DNA of 8,902 bases, from positions 1 through 8,902 of the forward strand of contig JAHDSS010000104.1 in the NCBI GenBank assembly GCA_018432565.1. The letters run 5' to 3'. Made by a program: the position numbers and the translations under genes. Numbering within the stretch: the stretch's first letter is position 1; every line of letters starts with the position of its first letter. Below the pieces are notes generated by a model that saw only the letters and a program-made list of their open reading frames with translations, did no database searches and was not told where the DNA came from. This document shows positions 1 to 6,859 of this stretch, in pieces. This DNA is from Kiritimatiellia bacterium. Its GTDB lineage: Bacteria > Verrucomicrobiota > Kiritimatiellia > CAIQIC01 > Lenti-01.

Positions 1-1
1 C

Positions 2-910
2 GAATCCGATCTGCCCGCCGAACCGCCTCCACCCGACGAAGCCACTCCGGCGGAACCCGATGATTCCTCTCTCCAGCGCCAGATGTGGCGGAAGTCCGGC
101 GGCAATTTCGACATCGCCATTTACCGCCCCGACGGCACCATCGAGCGCATCACGCCCGGCTCCCGGCATTTCAGCGCTCCGGTCATGTCGGATGCCGGCA
201 TGGCGGTTCAAGTGGCCCGCGGCTGGCCTTACGGCTACGAAATCCTGGTCTGGAAACCCGGCGAGACCGCATTGACCCAGTTGACCACCAATTATTATTA
301 CGTGTTGAGCCCATGCATCCACGGCAACGATCTCGTCTTCCAGGCGTGGGACGGCCATGACTACGAAGTCTATCTGCACCGGCTGGACACCGGCGAGACC
401 ACCCCCATCACGAACAACCAGTTTGACGACACGGATCCCGTGATCTGGAACGGCGAAATCGCCTGGGTCGCTCACCCCACCATCAACGCCGAAATCTTTC
501 ATTACCGCAACGGCGTTATCCGCAAAATATCCGAAAACTCCCAGGACAACGGCCCTCCCTCCATCTGGCAGGGACGCGTCGTCTGGCAGGGCTATGACGA
601 CACCGATCTGGAAATCTATTATTTCGACGGCCGACGCACCATCAAGCTCACCAGCAACACCTGGGACGACATCGCTCCCACAATCCGCGACGGGATCATT
701 GCCTGGATGAGTTATGTGGATAACAGCGATGCGGAGATCATGGTTCTGGACCTGGGCGACAACATCACCGTTCAACTCACCGCGGATGACTGGGAGGATT
801 CCCAGCCCCGCACCGCCGGCGAGAAAATCGTCTGGTTCACCCTGACCCCGGATGGAGCCCGCGTCCAGATGGCCGAACCCACCGCCCCCCGCGCCGAAGA
901 AGTACCCTAG
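2..910 (+). CDS. TolB-like beta-propeller repeat protein, 5' end outside window
   Basis: The frame is open to the left edge, so the true start lies outside and 302 residues are visible. Residues 1-27 are a Pro/Glu/Asp-rich linker (PAEPPPPDEATPAEP), so an ATG at 83 is unlikely to be the real start. Six repeats of 40-43 residues follow, beginning near visible residues 38, 81, 123, 165, 205 and 246. Each reads roughly I-x-x-Y/W-x-x-G, then L/I-T, D-x-x-P and G-x-I-A/V-W. This is the pattern of TolB/WD40-like six-bladed propellers, which usually act as extracytoplasmic binding or scaffold modules. No catalytic residues can be recognised. A short acidic/Pro tail ends the protein. The acidic linker suggests it joins the propeller to an unseen N-terminal domain or signal/anchor. 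The partner or ligand cannot be told from the sequence. The fold class is fairly secure and the function is unknown. Confidence 0.85.
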   Translation, partial: ESDLPAEPPPPDEATPAEPDDSSLQRQMWRKSGGNFDIAIYRPDGTIERITPGSRHFSAPVMSDAGMAVQVARGWPYGYEILVWKPGETALTQLTTNYYYVLSPCIHGNDLVFQAWDGHDYEVYLHRLDTGETTPITNNQFDDTDPVIWNGEIAWVAHPTINAEIFHYRNGVIRKISENSQDNGPPSIWQGRVVWQGYDDTDLEIYYFDGRRTIKLTSNTWDDIAPTIRDGIIAWMSYVDNSDAEIMVLDLGDNITVQLTADDWEDSQPRTAGEKIVWFTLTPDGARVQMAEPTAPRAEEVP

Positions 911-942
911 GCCTGTGCCCCTCTTCCACGCCGCGGCGACGG

Positions 943-971
943 TTGACAAACCGCCCCCCATCTCCTACAGT
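943..971 (+). promoter_or_regulatory. sigma70-type promoter of the CAU tRNA gene
   Basis: A perfect -35 box TTGACA (943-948) is separated by 17 bases from a -10 box TACAGT (966-971, 4 of 6 to TATAAT). The -10 box ends 15 bases before the first base of the tRNA, leaving room for a short 5' leader. It sits in the 76-base gap after the propeller gene, so the tRNA probably has its own transcription start. Confidence 0.75.
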
Positions 972-986
972 CCCCCCATTGTTTCC

Positions 987-1062
987 GGCGGGATAGCTCA
1001 GTTGGCAGAGCGGAGGACTCATAAGCCTTAGGTCACCGGTTCGACCCCGGTTCCCGCCACCA
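987..1062 (+). tRNA. tRNA-Met (CAU anticodon), elongator-type
   Basis: A full cloverleaf can be drawn. The acceptor stem is GGCGGGA (987-993) with TCCCGCC (1052-1058). The D stem is GCTC/GAGC (996-999, 1008-1011). The anticodon loop is CTCATAA with CAT at 1020-1022. The variable loop has 5 bases, the T stem is ACCGG/CCGGT and the T loop is TTCGACC. The discriminator is A1059 and an encoded CCA ends at 1062. The 1:72 pair is G-C and the anticodon stem lacks three G-C pairs, which argues against initiator tRNA. A CAU anticodon could also belong to tRNA-Ile2 (lysidine-modified), and I cannot exclude that. The closing anticodon-stem pair (31:39) is A1017-G1025, a mismatch, and the 27:43 pair is a G-U wobble. 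No clear terminator follows before the next gene. Confidence 0.93.
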
Positions 1063-1111
1063 CTTCCCTGAACTCAACCATGGGACCCTGTTCGTTTCTC
1101 CCTCGCTGTCC

Positions 1112-1140
1112 TTGCGGTTCATCGCACCTTCCGGCATAGT
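1112..1140 (+). promoter_or_regulatory. candidate promoter of the LRR gene, possibly leaderless
   Basis: TTGCGG (1112-1117), a 17-base spacer and CATAGT (1135-1140) resemble -35/-10 boxes (3/6 and 4/6 matches). The next gene's ATG is only 8 bases after the -10 box, so transcription would begin almost at the start codon. No Shine-Dalgarno sequence is visible before that ATG, which would fit a leaderless message. Read-through from the tRNA promoter is the alternative. Confidence 0.35.
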
Positions 1141-1148
1141 GCCGTCTG

Positions 1149-4100
1149 ATGGTTTTGTTCGGCATCCCAGTCTGTTTCGCCCGCCCTTGCCGCCGGACGG
1201 CATGGGGTTTCCTGCTGGTTGCCCTCGCCGGCCTGGAAACCCAAGCCGGTTCCTATACCTTCAACATCAACCCCTCGGATACCAACACCGTAACGATCAC
1301 CGGCTACGAGGGCGTAGAGACCGCTCTGCGCATTCCTTCGCTCATCGAAGACAAAACCGTCACGGCCATCGGCGCCTACGCTTTCCGCAACCTCACCGGT
1401 GTGACCAGCGTGGAACTCCCCGATACCGTCACTCTTCTAGGCAACGGGTCGTTTTACGGCTGCAGTTCCCTGACGAATATCGCGATGAGCAGCGCCCTCT
1501 CCGCCATCGGGAGCCTGGCCTTTTACGGCTGCTCGGCCCTGCCCTCCCTGGACATCCCCCCCCAGGTGGTTTCCATTCAGGACAGGGCGTTTGATGGCTG
1601 TCCCCGGCTGGCCGGATTTAACGTTGCCGAGGAAAACCCCTCCTTTGCCGGTCTTGGGGGCGTTCTGTTTAACAAAACCCTCACCACCCTGCTCCGGTAT
1701 CCGGGAGGGAAAACCGGCGCCTATGTCATCCCCGGCGGCGTTGAACAGATCGGGAATTACGCCTTCGCGGATCACCTCTTCCTGACTGGCGTGGAGATGC
1801 CGGACAGCGTTCTGTCCATTGGCCATTATGCGTTCAAAGGATGCTCCGCGCTCGTCCGCCTGGACATTCCCGGCAGCATCTCCTCCATCGGCACCTATGC
1901 GTTCAGCGGATGCACCGGGCTGCGGCAGGCGTTTCTCAACGCGGGGACCGAATCCATCGGCAGCTATGCGTTTCACGGCTGCACGTCGCTGGCCGTCATG
2001 CCTCTTCCCTCCACCCTCCGGACCCTGGGCAACGGTGCGTTCCAGGGCTGCTCCGCACTGCCGGACATCGATCTTCCCGAAGGAGTGCTCTCCATCGGCA
2101 GTCTGGCGTTCTACGGCTGTTCCAGCTTGATCCGTGTGGAGGTCCCGGCCAGCACGGCAACCATTCTGGAGCGGGCTTTTGATGGATGCCCCCGCTTGCT
2201 GGAGATTTCTGTTGCCGACGGCAGCGCGGCCTTCGCCAGCCGGGATGGCATTCTATTCAACCTGTCCATGACTGAACTGATCCGGCATCCCGGAGGCCGG
2301 ACCGGAACCTGCACCGTTCCCGATGGCGTTCGGCACATCGGCAATTACGCCTTCAACGGACAGGCCGGCTTAACCCGGATCGTGCTGCCCGCCACCCTTG
2401 AATCCATCGGCCAATACGCCTTCAACGGGTGCACAGGCCTTGTCGACATCCGGCTGCCCGACCCGGTCTTTTCGGTGGGCCACTACGCCTTCAACGGATG
2501 CACCGGACTGCGGACAGTGCAACTGGGAGCCTCCTTGGAATCCATTGGCAACTACGCCTTCAGCGGATGTGCCGGCCTGACCGACATCGTCTTTCCGGAC
2601 GGCTTGCGAACCCTGGGGATCGGGGCTTTTTTGAATTGCGCCCGTTTGACAGACATCGCCGTGCCGGCCAGCGTGACCTCCATTCAGGAACGGTCGTTCG
2701 ACGGCTGCTCCCGCCTGATGACCATCCAGGTCGCGGAAGACAACTCCGCCTATGCCGGCCGGGATGGCGTACTGATGAACAAAACCGGCACCGTCCTGCT
2801 TCAATACCCCGGAGGACGCTTCGGTTCGTATGCCGTTCCGGACGGCGTGAACTCAATTGCCAATTACGCGTTCAACGGACACTCAGGCATTACTGCCGTT
2901 GCCTTTCCCGACAGCCTCGCCTCGATTGGGCATTATGCCTTCAACAAATGCCCCGACCTGAACAACGCGCCCTTGCCCGGGAGCATTCTGTCCATTGGCA
3001 ATTATGCCTTCAACGGATGCGATGGTCTGTCCAGCCTGGCCCTGGGAGAGAATTTGACCACCTTGGGCAGCTATGCCTTCAGCGGCTGTACGAGACTGGC
3101 GAACGTACACATTCCGGGCACTGTATCCACGGTCGGAAGCGGAGCCTTTTACGGATGCACCGGCCTGGAGGAGGCCATTATCGCGGACGGCGTTGCCACC
3201 ATCGGCAGCTACGCCTTCTATGGCTGCACCGGACTTTCCGCCGTCCGCATTCCTGCCAGCGTGACGTCCATCCAGGAGCGCGCGTTTGACGGCTGCTCCA
3301 GCCTGCCGGCCATTTCCGTATCAGACGAAAACGCGGCATACAGCAGCCTCGACGGGGTCCTCTTCAGCCGCCCGCCCCAAACGCTCATTCAATATCCCGG
3401 AGGGCGCTCCGGCGCCTACACCATGCCCTCCGGCGTGGTATCCATCGCCAATTTTGCCTTCAACGGCCATGCCGCTCTGACTGCACTGGACCTGCCCGAC
3501 AGCCTCTCTTCCATTGGAAATTACGCATTCAACGGCTGCTCCGCCCTGACCGCTCTGAGACTGCCGGACCAGCTGGCCGCCCTGGGCAGCTACGCGTTCA
3601 GTGCTTGTTCCGGCCTGACGGAACTCACCATCCCCGGACAGGTTGTATCCATTGGGACCGGCGCCTTTCAAGGATGCTCCGGCGTGACCAACCTGGTCCT
3701 GGAAGAAGGGGTTTCCTCGCTCGGCGGCTTCGCTTTCTACGGGTGCACCGGACTGTCCGCCGTCCGCATCCCCTCCACGGTCACCGTCATCCAGGAACGC
3801 GCGTTTGATGCCTGTTCCAGCCTCTTGGCGATTTCGGTCGCCCCCGAGAATCCCGCCTATGCCAGTCTGGATGGAGTCCTGCTGAACCAGGCCCAGAACT
3901 CCCTCCTCCAGTTCCCCCTCGGGAAACCCGGTGCCTACTCTGTACCCGACAGCGTCCTTTCCATCGCCCCATTTGCCTTTTGCGGCCATACCGGCCTGAC
4001 TACTTTGACGCTGCCTGAAAACCTGACGTCCATCGGCACCTATGCGTTTTATGGCTGTACCGGACTGACGGATTTGAGCCTTCCCGGCCAGACGGTGTCC

Positions 4101-5747
4101 ATTGACCGGTATGCCTTTTACGGCTGCACCAATCTGGCCCATCTCACACTGGGCGGCAACCTGTCCTCCATTGGCAGCTATGCCTTCTATGGATGCAGTC
4201 AACTGACCGGGCTGGAGATTCCGGCGGGGGTGACCTCCATTCAGGACCGCGCTTTCGATGGCTGTTCCCGACTGGAATCCATCACGGTCGACGCCGGCAA
4301 CCCGTCCTATTCCAGTGTGGACGGCGTTCTCCTGGATATCGCGCAGAGGATGCTGCTCCAGTATCCGTCCGCCCGGGATGGCCCCTATACCGTTCCGGAC
4401 GGGGTCGTCGCCATTGCCCCCTATGCCTTTTGCGGACATGCCGGCCTTACCGAAATCCGATTGCCGCCTCGTGTTGTCTCCATCGGAAATTACGCCTTCT
4501 ATGGTTGTTCCGGTCTGACCAACGCCGTGCTGGGCGACCGCCTGGAATCCATCGGCAGCAGTGCCTTCTACGGCTGCGCCGGGTTGCCCCGTGTAGACCT
4601 GCCCGATTCACTGGCGTCGATCGGCAGTTACGCCTTCTATGGCTGCTCCAGCCTCGTTCGCCTGTCCATTCCCGATGCCGTCTCGCTTCTCGACAGCTAT
4701 GCCTGCTACGGCTGTTCCGGGCTGACCCGGATCGAGTTGGGAACCAATCTCACCACCCTCGGGATCGGCGCCCTGGGCGCTTGCACGGCGTTACCCGACC
4801 TGTTTATCCCGGCCAGCGTGACGGTCATCCGGGACCGGGTGGCCGATGGTTGCACCGGATTGACCCATTGGGATGTCGCCGCACAGAATCCCGCCTACGC
4901 AAGTCCTGACGGCGTGCTGATGGACCGCGCCCGATCCGTGCTGATTCAGTTTCCCCCGGGTCGTTCCGGAGGCTGTGCGCCGCCCGACAGCCTCCGGTGC
5001 ATCGCGGATTACGCCTTCCGAAACAATGCCGGGCTGACCTCCCTGCGTCTGCCGGAAGGCTTCCTCTCGATCGGCGCCCAGGCTCTGGCGGGCTGTGCCG
5101 GTCTGTCGGAACTGGTCCTCCCCCGGTCAACCGCCAGAATCGGATACGGGGCCTTCGAAGGGGTCACGGGAATTCTCTATTTCAAAGGTCCGGCGCCGCG
5201 ATTTGATTTTTCGGAACCGGCTTCTGTCTCCGTGCGTTACTGCCTGGGCCAACCGGGATGGGAGGCGGTTGCCGGTCCCAAACAGCCGTGGACCTCCGTG
5301 GTGTTTTTTCAGGCCGGTTCTGGAATTCCCTCCTATCCGTCGGCAACCGGCTATGTAGGCAATGCCTACGGGGAACTGCCTGCGGCCACCCACCCCTCGG
5401 ACTGTTTTGCCGGGTGGAGAACGGAACCGGACGGCGCGGGCATCCATGTGTACCCGTCTTCCCTCGTTCCGTATGTCACCACGAACCATGTCCTGTATGC
5501 CCAATGGGCGGCTTCACCCCCGATCGGAGCGGAGGAAGAAGTGACCTTTCTGCCGGAACTCATATGCTTCCGGCTGCCGGTCGGCTATTCTTCTTGCGTG
5601 ATTGAACATGCGACAGACGTAACCAACGGAACATGGTCTTTCCAGCCCCTGGATCCCGGCCAATACACCGTGACGGATCGGCTTGTGTCTCTGTCGTATC
5701 CTGCGCATCATCCGCGTTCGTTTTTCCGGGCGCGGTTTCTGCCTTAA
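1149..5747 (+). CDS. giant secreted BspA-type LRR_5 protein with Flg_new repeat
   Basis: A 1532-residue protein. The N-terminus looks like a signal peptide: Arg at 12, 15 and 16, a hydrophobic stretch at about 17-29, and probable cleavage near residues 33-35 (TQA-GS). Residues 73-1352 are a BspA/Treponema-type leucine-rich-repeat solenoid (LRR_5 family) with units of SIG-x-YAF-x-GC then L-x-x-L-x-LP. Residues about 1353-1380 form the usual cap of this family (YCLGQPGW...PW). A Flg_new/InlB B-type repeat spans about 1384-1453 (VVFF...FAGWRTEPDGAG...LYAQW). A beta-rich tail (about 1460-1532, ending FFRARFLP) resembles C-terminal modules of secreted PVC-bacterial proteins. Family members are surface or secreted adhesion or binding proteins; the ligand is unknown here. 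No LPXTG motif or transmembrane anchor is seen. The ATG at 1149 is the only ATG before the hydrophobic stretch and has no Shine-Dalgarno sequence. The stop is 4 bases before trmL, so co-transcription is possible. Confidence 0.92.
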   Translation: MVLFGIPVCFARPCRRTAWGFLLVALAGLETQAGSYTFNINPSDTNTVTITGYEGVETALRIPSLIEDKTVTAIGAYAFRNLTGVTSVELPDTVTLLGNGSFYGCSSLTNIAMSSALSAIGSLAFYGCSALPSLDIPPQVVSIQDRAFDGCPRLAGFNVAEENPSFAGLGGVLFNKTLTTLLRYPGGKTGAYVIPGGVEQIGNYAFADHLFLTGVEMPDSVLSIGHYAFKGCSALVRLDIPGSISSIGTYAFSGCTGLRQAFLNAGTESIGSYAFHGCTSLAVMPLPSTLRTLGNGAFQGCSALPDIDLPEGVLSIGSLAFYGCSSLIRVEVPASTATILERAFDGCPRLLEISVADGSAAFASRDGILFNLSMTELIRHPGGRTGTCTVPDGVRHIGNYAFNGQAGLTRIVLPATLESIGQYAFNGCTGLVDIRLPDPVFSVGHYAFNGCTGLRTVQLGASLESIGNYAFSGCAGLTDIVFPDGLRTLGIGAFLNCARLTDIAVPASVTSIQERSFDGCSRLMTIQVAEDNSAYAGRDGVLMNKTGTVLLQYPGGRFGSYAVPDGVNSIANYAFNGHSGITAVAFPDSLASIGHYAFNKCPDLNNAPLPGSILSIGNYAFNGCDGLSSLALGENLTTLGSYAFSGCTRLANVHIPGTVSTVGSGAFYGCTGLEEAIIADGVATIGSYAFYGCTGLSAVRIPASVTSIQERAFDGCSSLPAISVSDENAAYSSLDGVLFSRPPQTLIQYPGGRSGAYTMPSGVVSIANFAFNGHAALTALDLPDSLSSIGNYAFNGCSALTALRLPDQLAALGSYAFSACSGLTELTIPGQVVSIGTGAFQGCSGVTNLVLEEGVSSLGGFAFYGCTGLSAVRIPSTVTVIQERAFDACSSLLAISVAPENPAYASLDGVLLNQAQNSLLQFPLGKPGAYSVPDSVLSIAPFAFCGHTGLTTLTLPENLTSIGTYAFYGCTGLTDLSLPGQTVSIDRYAFYGCTNLAHLTLGGNLSSIGSYAFYGCSQLTGLEIPAGVTSIQDRAFDGCSRLESITVDAGNPSYSSVDGVLLDIAQRMLLQYPSARDGPYTVPDGVVAIAPYAFCGHAGLTEIRLPPRVVSIGNYAFYGCSGLTNAVLGDRLESIGSSAFYGCAGLPRVDLPDSLASIGSYAFYGCSSLVRLSIPDAVSLLDSYACYGCSGLTRIELGTNLTTLGIGALGACTALPDLFIPASVTVIRDRVADGCTGLTHWDVAAQNPAYASPDGVLMDRARSVLIQFPPGRSGGCAPPDSLRCIADYAFRNNAGLTSLRLPEGFLSIGAQALAGCAGLSELVLPRSTARIGYGAFEGVTGILYFKGPAPRFDFSEPASVSVRYCLGQPGWEAVAGPKQPWTSVVFFQAGSGIPSYPSATGYVGNAYGELPAATHPSDCFAGWRTEPDGAGIHVYPSSLVPYVTTNHVLYAQWAASPPIGAEEEVTFLPELICFRLPVGYSSCVIEHATDVTNGTWSFQPLDPGQYTVTDRLVSLSYPAHHPRSFFRARFLP
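1365..5204 (+). repeat. coding LRR super-repeat array (23-residue units plus seven 58-residue islands)
   Basis: This is the coding tandem array of the LRR protein, residues 73-1352. I count 38 units of 23 residues (69 bases) and 7 island units of 58 residues. Islands start at residues 142, 338, 511, 707, 880, 1030 and 1226 (bases 1572, 2160, 2679, 3267, 3786, 4236 and 4824). Each island starts SIQERAFDGC or a variant and continues DGVL...LLQYPGGRxGxYxVPDGV. Between islands lie 6, 5, 6, 5, 4 and 6 short units, with 3 before the first island and 3 after the last. Codons differ between copies, so the array is old rather than a fresh duplication. The copies best matched by eye at DNA level are about 3223-3305 and 3742-3824. 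Position 8 is mostly N in cycles 2-4 and mostly Y in cycles 5-6. The AF core decays to AC, AL or VA from about residue 1180 onwards. Confidence 0.9.
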
Positions 5748-5751
5748 TGCC

Positions 5752-6282
5752 ATGAAACACGCGCATGCCCGCAAGGCCGATTTCGATTTCCACTGGCCGG
5801 ACGTTCCCCTCCACGTGGTGCTGGTCCAGCCGGAAATCCCCCCCAACACCGGCAATATCGCCCGCTTGTGCGCCGCCACCGGATCGCAACTTCATCTCGT
5901 GGAACCCCTCGGCTTCAGCCTGGCCGCCCCCCGGCTCCGTCGCGCCGGACTCGACTACTGGGACGCGGTTCAGGTTCGCGTCCATGCTACCTGGGAAGAA
6001 TGCCTGCAAGTCATCGGCCCCACGCGCCTTTTCCTGTTCAGCACCGGCGGTGCCCGCCTCTACACCCGGCCCGCCTTTCAGCCCGGCGACACCCTGGTGT
6101 TCGGCTCCGAAACCCGGGGCCTTCCCGATGACCTGCTCGCCGCTCATCCCCAAGCGGTCCACGGCATCCCCATCCTCACAAACCATGTCCGCTCTCTCAA
6201 CCTCTCCAGTGCCGTGGCCATCGTGGTGTACGAAGCCCTCCGACAGCTGAACATCCGATTGGCGACCCGGCCGAAGCCGTGA
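5752..6282 (+). CDS. trmL: tRNA (cytidine/uridine-34 2'-O)-methyltransferase, SPOUT family
   Basis: A 176-residue SPOUT (SpoU-TrmD) methyltransferase of the TrmL/YibK family. Known members use S-adenosylmethionine to methylate the 2'-OH of the wobble base (position 34) of leucine tRNAs and act as dimers in the cytoplasm. Motif 1 is PEIPPNTGNIARLC (27-40). RLRRAGLDYW (61-70) is a family signature. Motif 2 is FGSETRGLP (117-125). The knot/SAM-binding motif 3 is at 139-165, with RSLNLSSAV and VVYEAL. The ATG at 5752 follows the LRR stop by 4 bases and has no clear Shine-Dalgarno sequence. The first 18 residues are an extra N-terminal tail compared with the E. coli enzyme, which begins about at HVVLVQPEIPP. 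A near start at 5747 (ATG overlapping the LRR stop) is out of frame. The gene converges on the dtd operon. Family assignment is secure; the exact nucleotide target is inferred. Confidence 0.95.
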   Translation: MKHAHARKADFDFHWPDVPLHVVLVQPEIPPNTGNIARLCAATGSQLHLVEPLGFSLAAPRLRRAGLDYWDAVQVRVHATWEECLQVIGPTRLFLFSTGGARLYTRPAFQPGDTLVFGSETRGLPDDLLAAHPQAVHGIPILTNHVRSLNLSSAVAIVVYEALRQLNIRLATRPKP

Positions 6283-6324
6283 CGACTCCCCCCCGAGGGA
6301 AGCGGATTCCTGTATTTTTTTTTA

Positions 6325-6358
6325 TATAGTTATTGCAATAACTATAGTTATTGCAATA
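6325..6358. repeat. perfect 22-bp palindrome and 18-bp-period direct repeat in an AT-rich patch
   Basis: Bases 6325-6346 are a perfect 22-bp palindrome centred on TTGCAA (core TTATTGCAATAA). The 16-mer TATAGTTATTGCAATA occurs at 6325-6340 and again at 6343-6358, giving a period of 18. The second copy is palindromic only in its inner 10 bases (TATTGCAATA, 6349-6358). A run of nine T (6315-6323) lies just upstream on the plus strand. The AT-rich patch runs from about 6311 to 6377 in an otherwise GC-rich window. It fills the gap between the convergent trmL (ends 6282) and dtd (ends at 6406). The T run precedes the hairpin rather than following it, so it is not a normal intrinsic terminator on either strand. 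It could be a protein-binding operator, a remnant of a small mobile element, or an extragenic hairpin. The role is unknown. Confidence 0.9.
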
Positions 6359-6405
6359 TGTATATACTCACTATTTTCTGGAACCCGTGTCTGTCGCCGC
6401 CGGAT

Positions 6406-6852
6406 TCAGGTGCCGGTGTCCAGAATCAGCGTGACGGGACCGTCATTGACCAGTTCCACTTCCATCATCGTCCGGAACACCCCGGTTTCCACGCCGAAGC
6501 CCCTTTCCCGCAGACGGGCGACGAACCGGCCGTAGAGGGCCTCCGCCCGTTCCGGCGGCGCCGCCCGGATATAGCTGGGCCGGTTCCCCTTCTGCGCATC
6601 GCCCAGAAGCGTGAACTGGCTCACCACCAGAAACCGGGCACCGGGCACCTCGGCCATGGATCGGTTCATTCGACCGGCGTCATCGTCAAAAATCCGCAAT
6701 TGGGCCGTCTTGTCGGCCAATTGCACCGCCTCGGCCTCGCCATCTTCCCGGGCCACGCCCAGCAGCACGACGGCCCCCGGCCCGATGCGCCCGGCCAGGC
6801 GCCCCTGGCTGCGCACTTCCGCGCGCGACACCCGCTGGACAACCGCCTTCAC
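6406..6852 (-). CDS. dtd: D-aminoacyl-tRNA deacylase (D-Tyr-tRNA deacylase)
   Basis: A 148-residue protein of the DTD family, usual length about 145. It hydrolyses D-amino acids (and glycine mischarged on tRNA-Ala) from tRNA, protecting translation. It works as a dimer in which the two signature motifs meet: SQFTL (78-82) and the Gly-cisPro motif in NDGPVT (136-141). Both are intact. The N-terminus MKAVVQRVSRAEV and the middle segments RIFDDDAGRMN and RPSYIRAAPPERAEALY also match the family. The start is GTG (plus-strand 6850-6852), chosen because the conserved N-terminus starts exactly there. A G-rich run (GGGGG) lies directly before it and may serve as a crude ribosome-binding site. It is the last gene of a three-gene minus-strand operon, 7 bases after the preceding stop. 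No hairpin with a following U run is seen downstream. Confidence 0.96.
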   Translation of the reverse strand: MKAVVQRVSRAEVRSQGRLAGRIGPGAVVLLGVAREDGEAEAVQLADKTAQLRIFDDDAGRMNRSMAEVPGARFLVVSQFTLLGDAQKGNRPSYIRAAPPERAEALYGRFVARLRERGFGVETGVFRTMMEVELVNDGPVTLILDTGT

Positions 6853-6859
6853 CCCCCGG

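Noticed and set aside
987..1148. tRNA-Met 3' end as the integration site of an island carrying the LRR gene
   Set aside because: No second copy of the tRNA 3' end, no integrase and no mobility gene is seen in the window.
3321..4439. Minus-strand open frame of 372 codons inside the LRR gene, and similar long frames at 1437-1976 and 2370-2804
   Set aside because: They mirror the 69-base repeat of the LRR gene, are Gly/Ala/Gln-rich with the same periodicity, and have no recognisable domain. They are shadows of GC-rich repetitive coding DNA.
6287..6323. Terminator for trmL: TCCC/GGGA arms (6287-6300) followed by T9 (6315-6323)
   Set aside because: The stem is 4 bp and separated from the T run by 14 bases, so it is not a convincing hairpin.
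6343..6377. Possible dif/XerCD-like site around TATGTATATAC
   Set aside because: Only the central TGTATA region resembles dif. The flanking half-site matches at few positions, so there is no real support.
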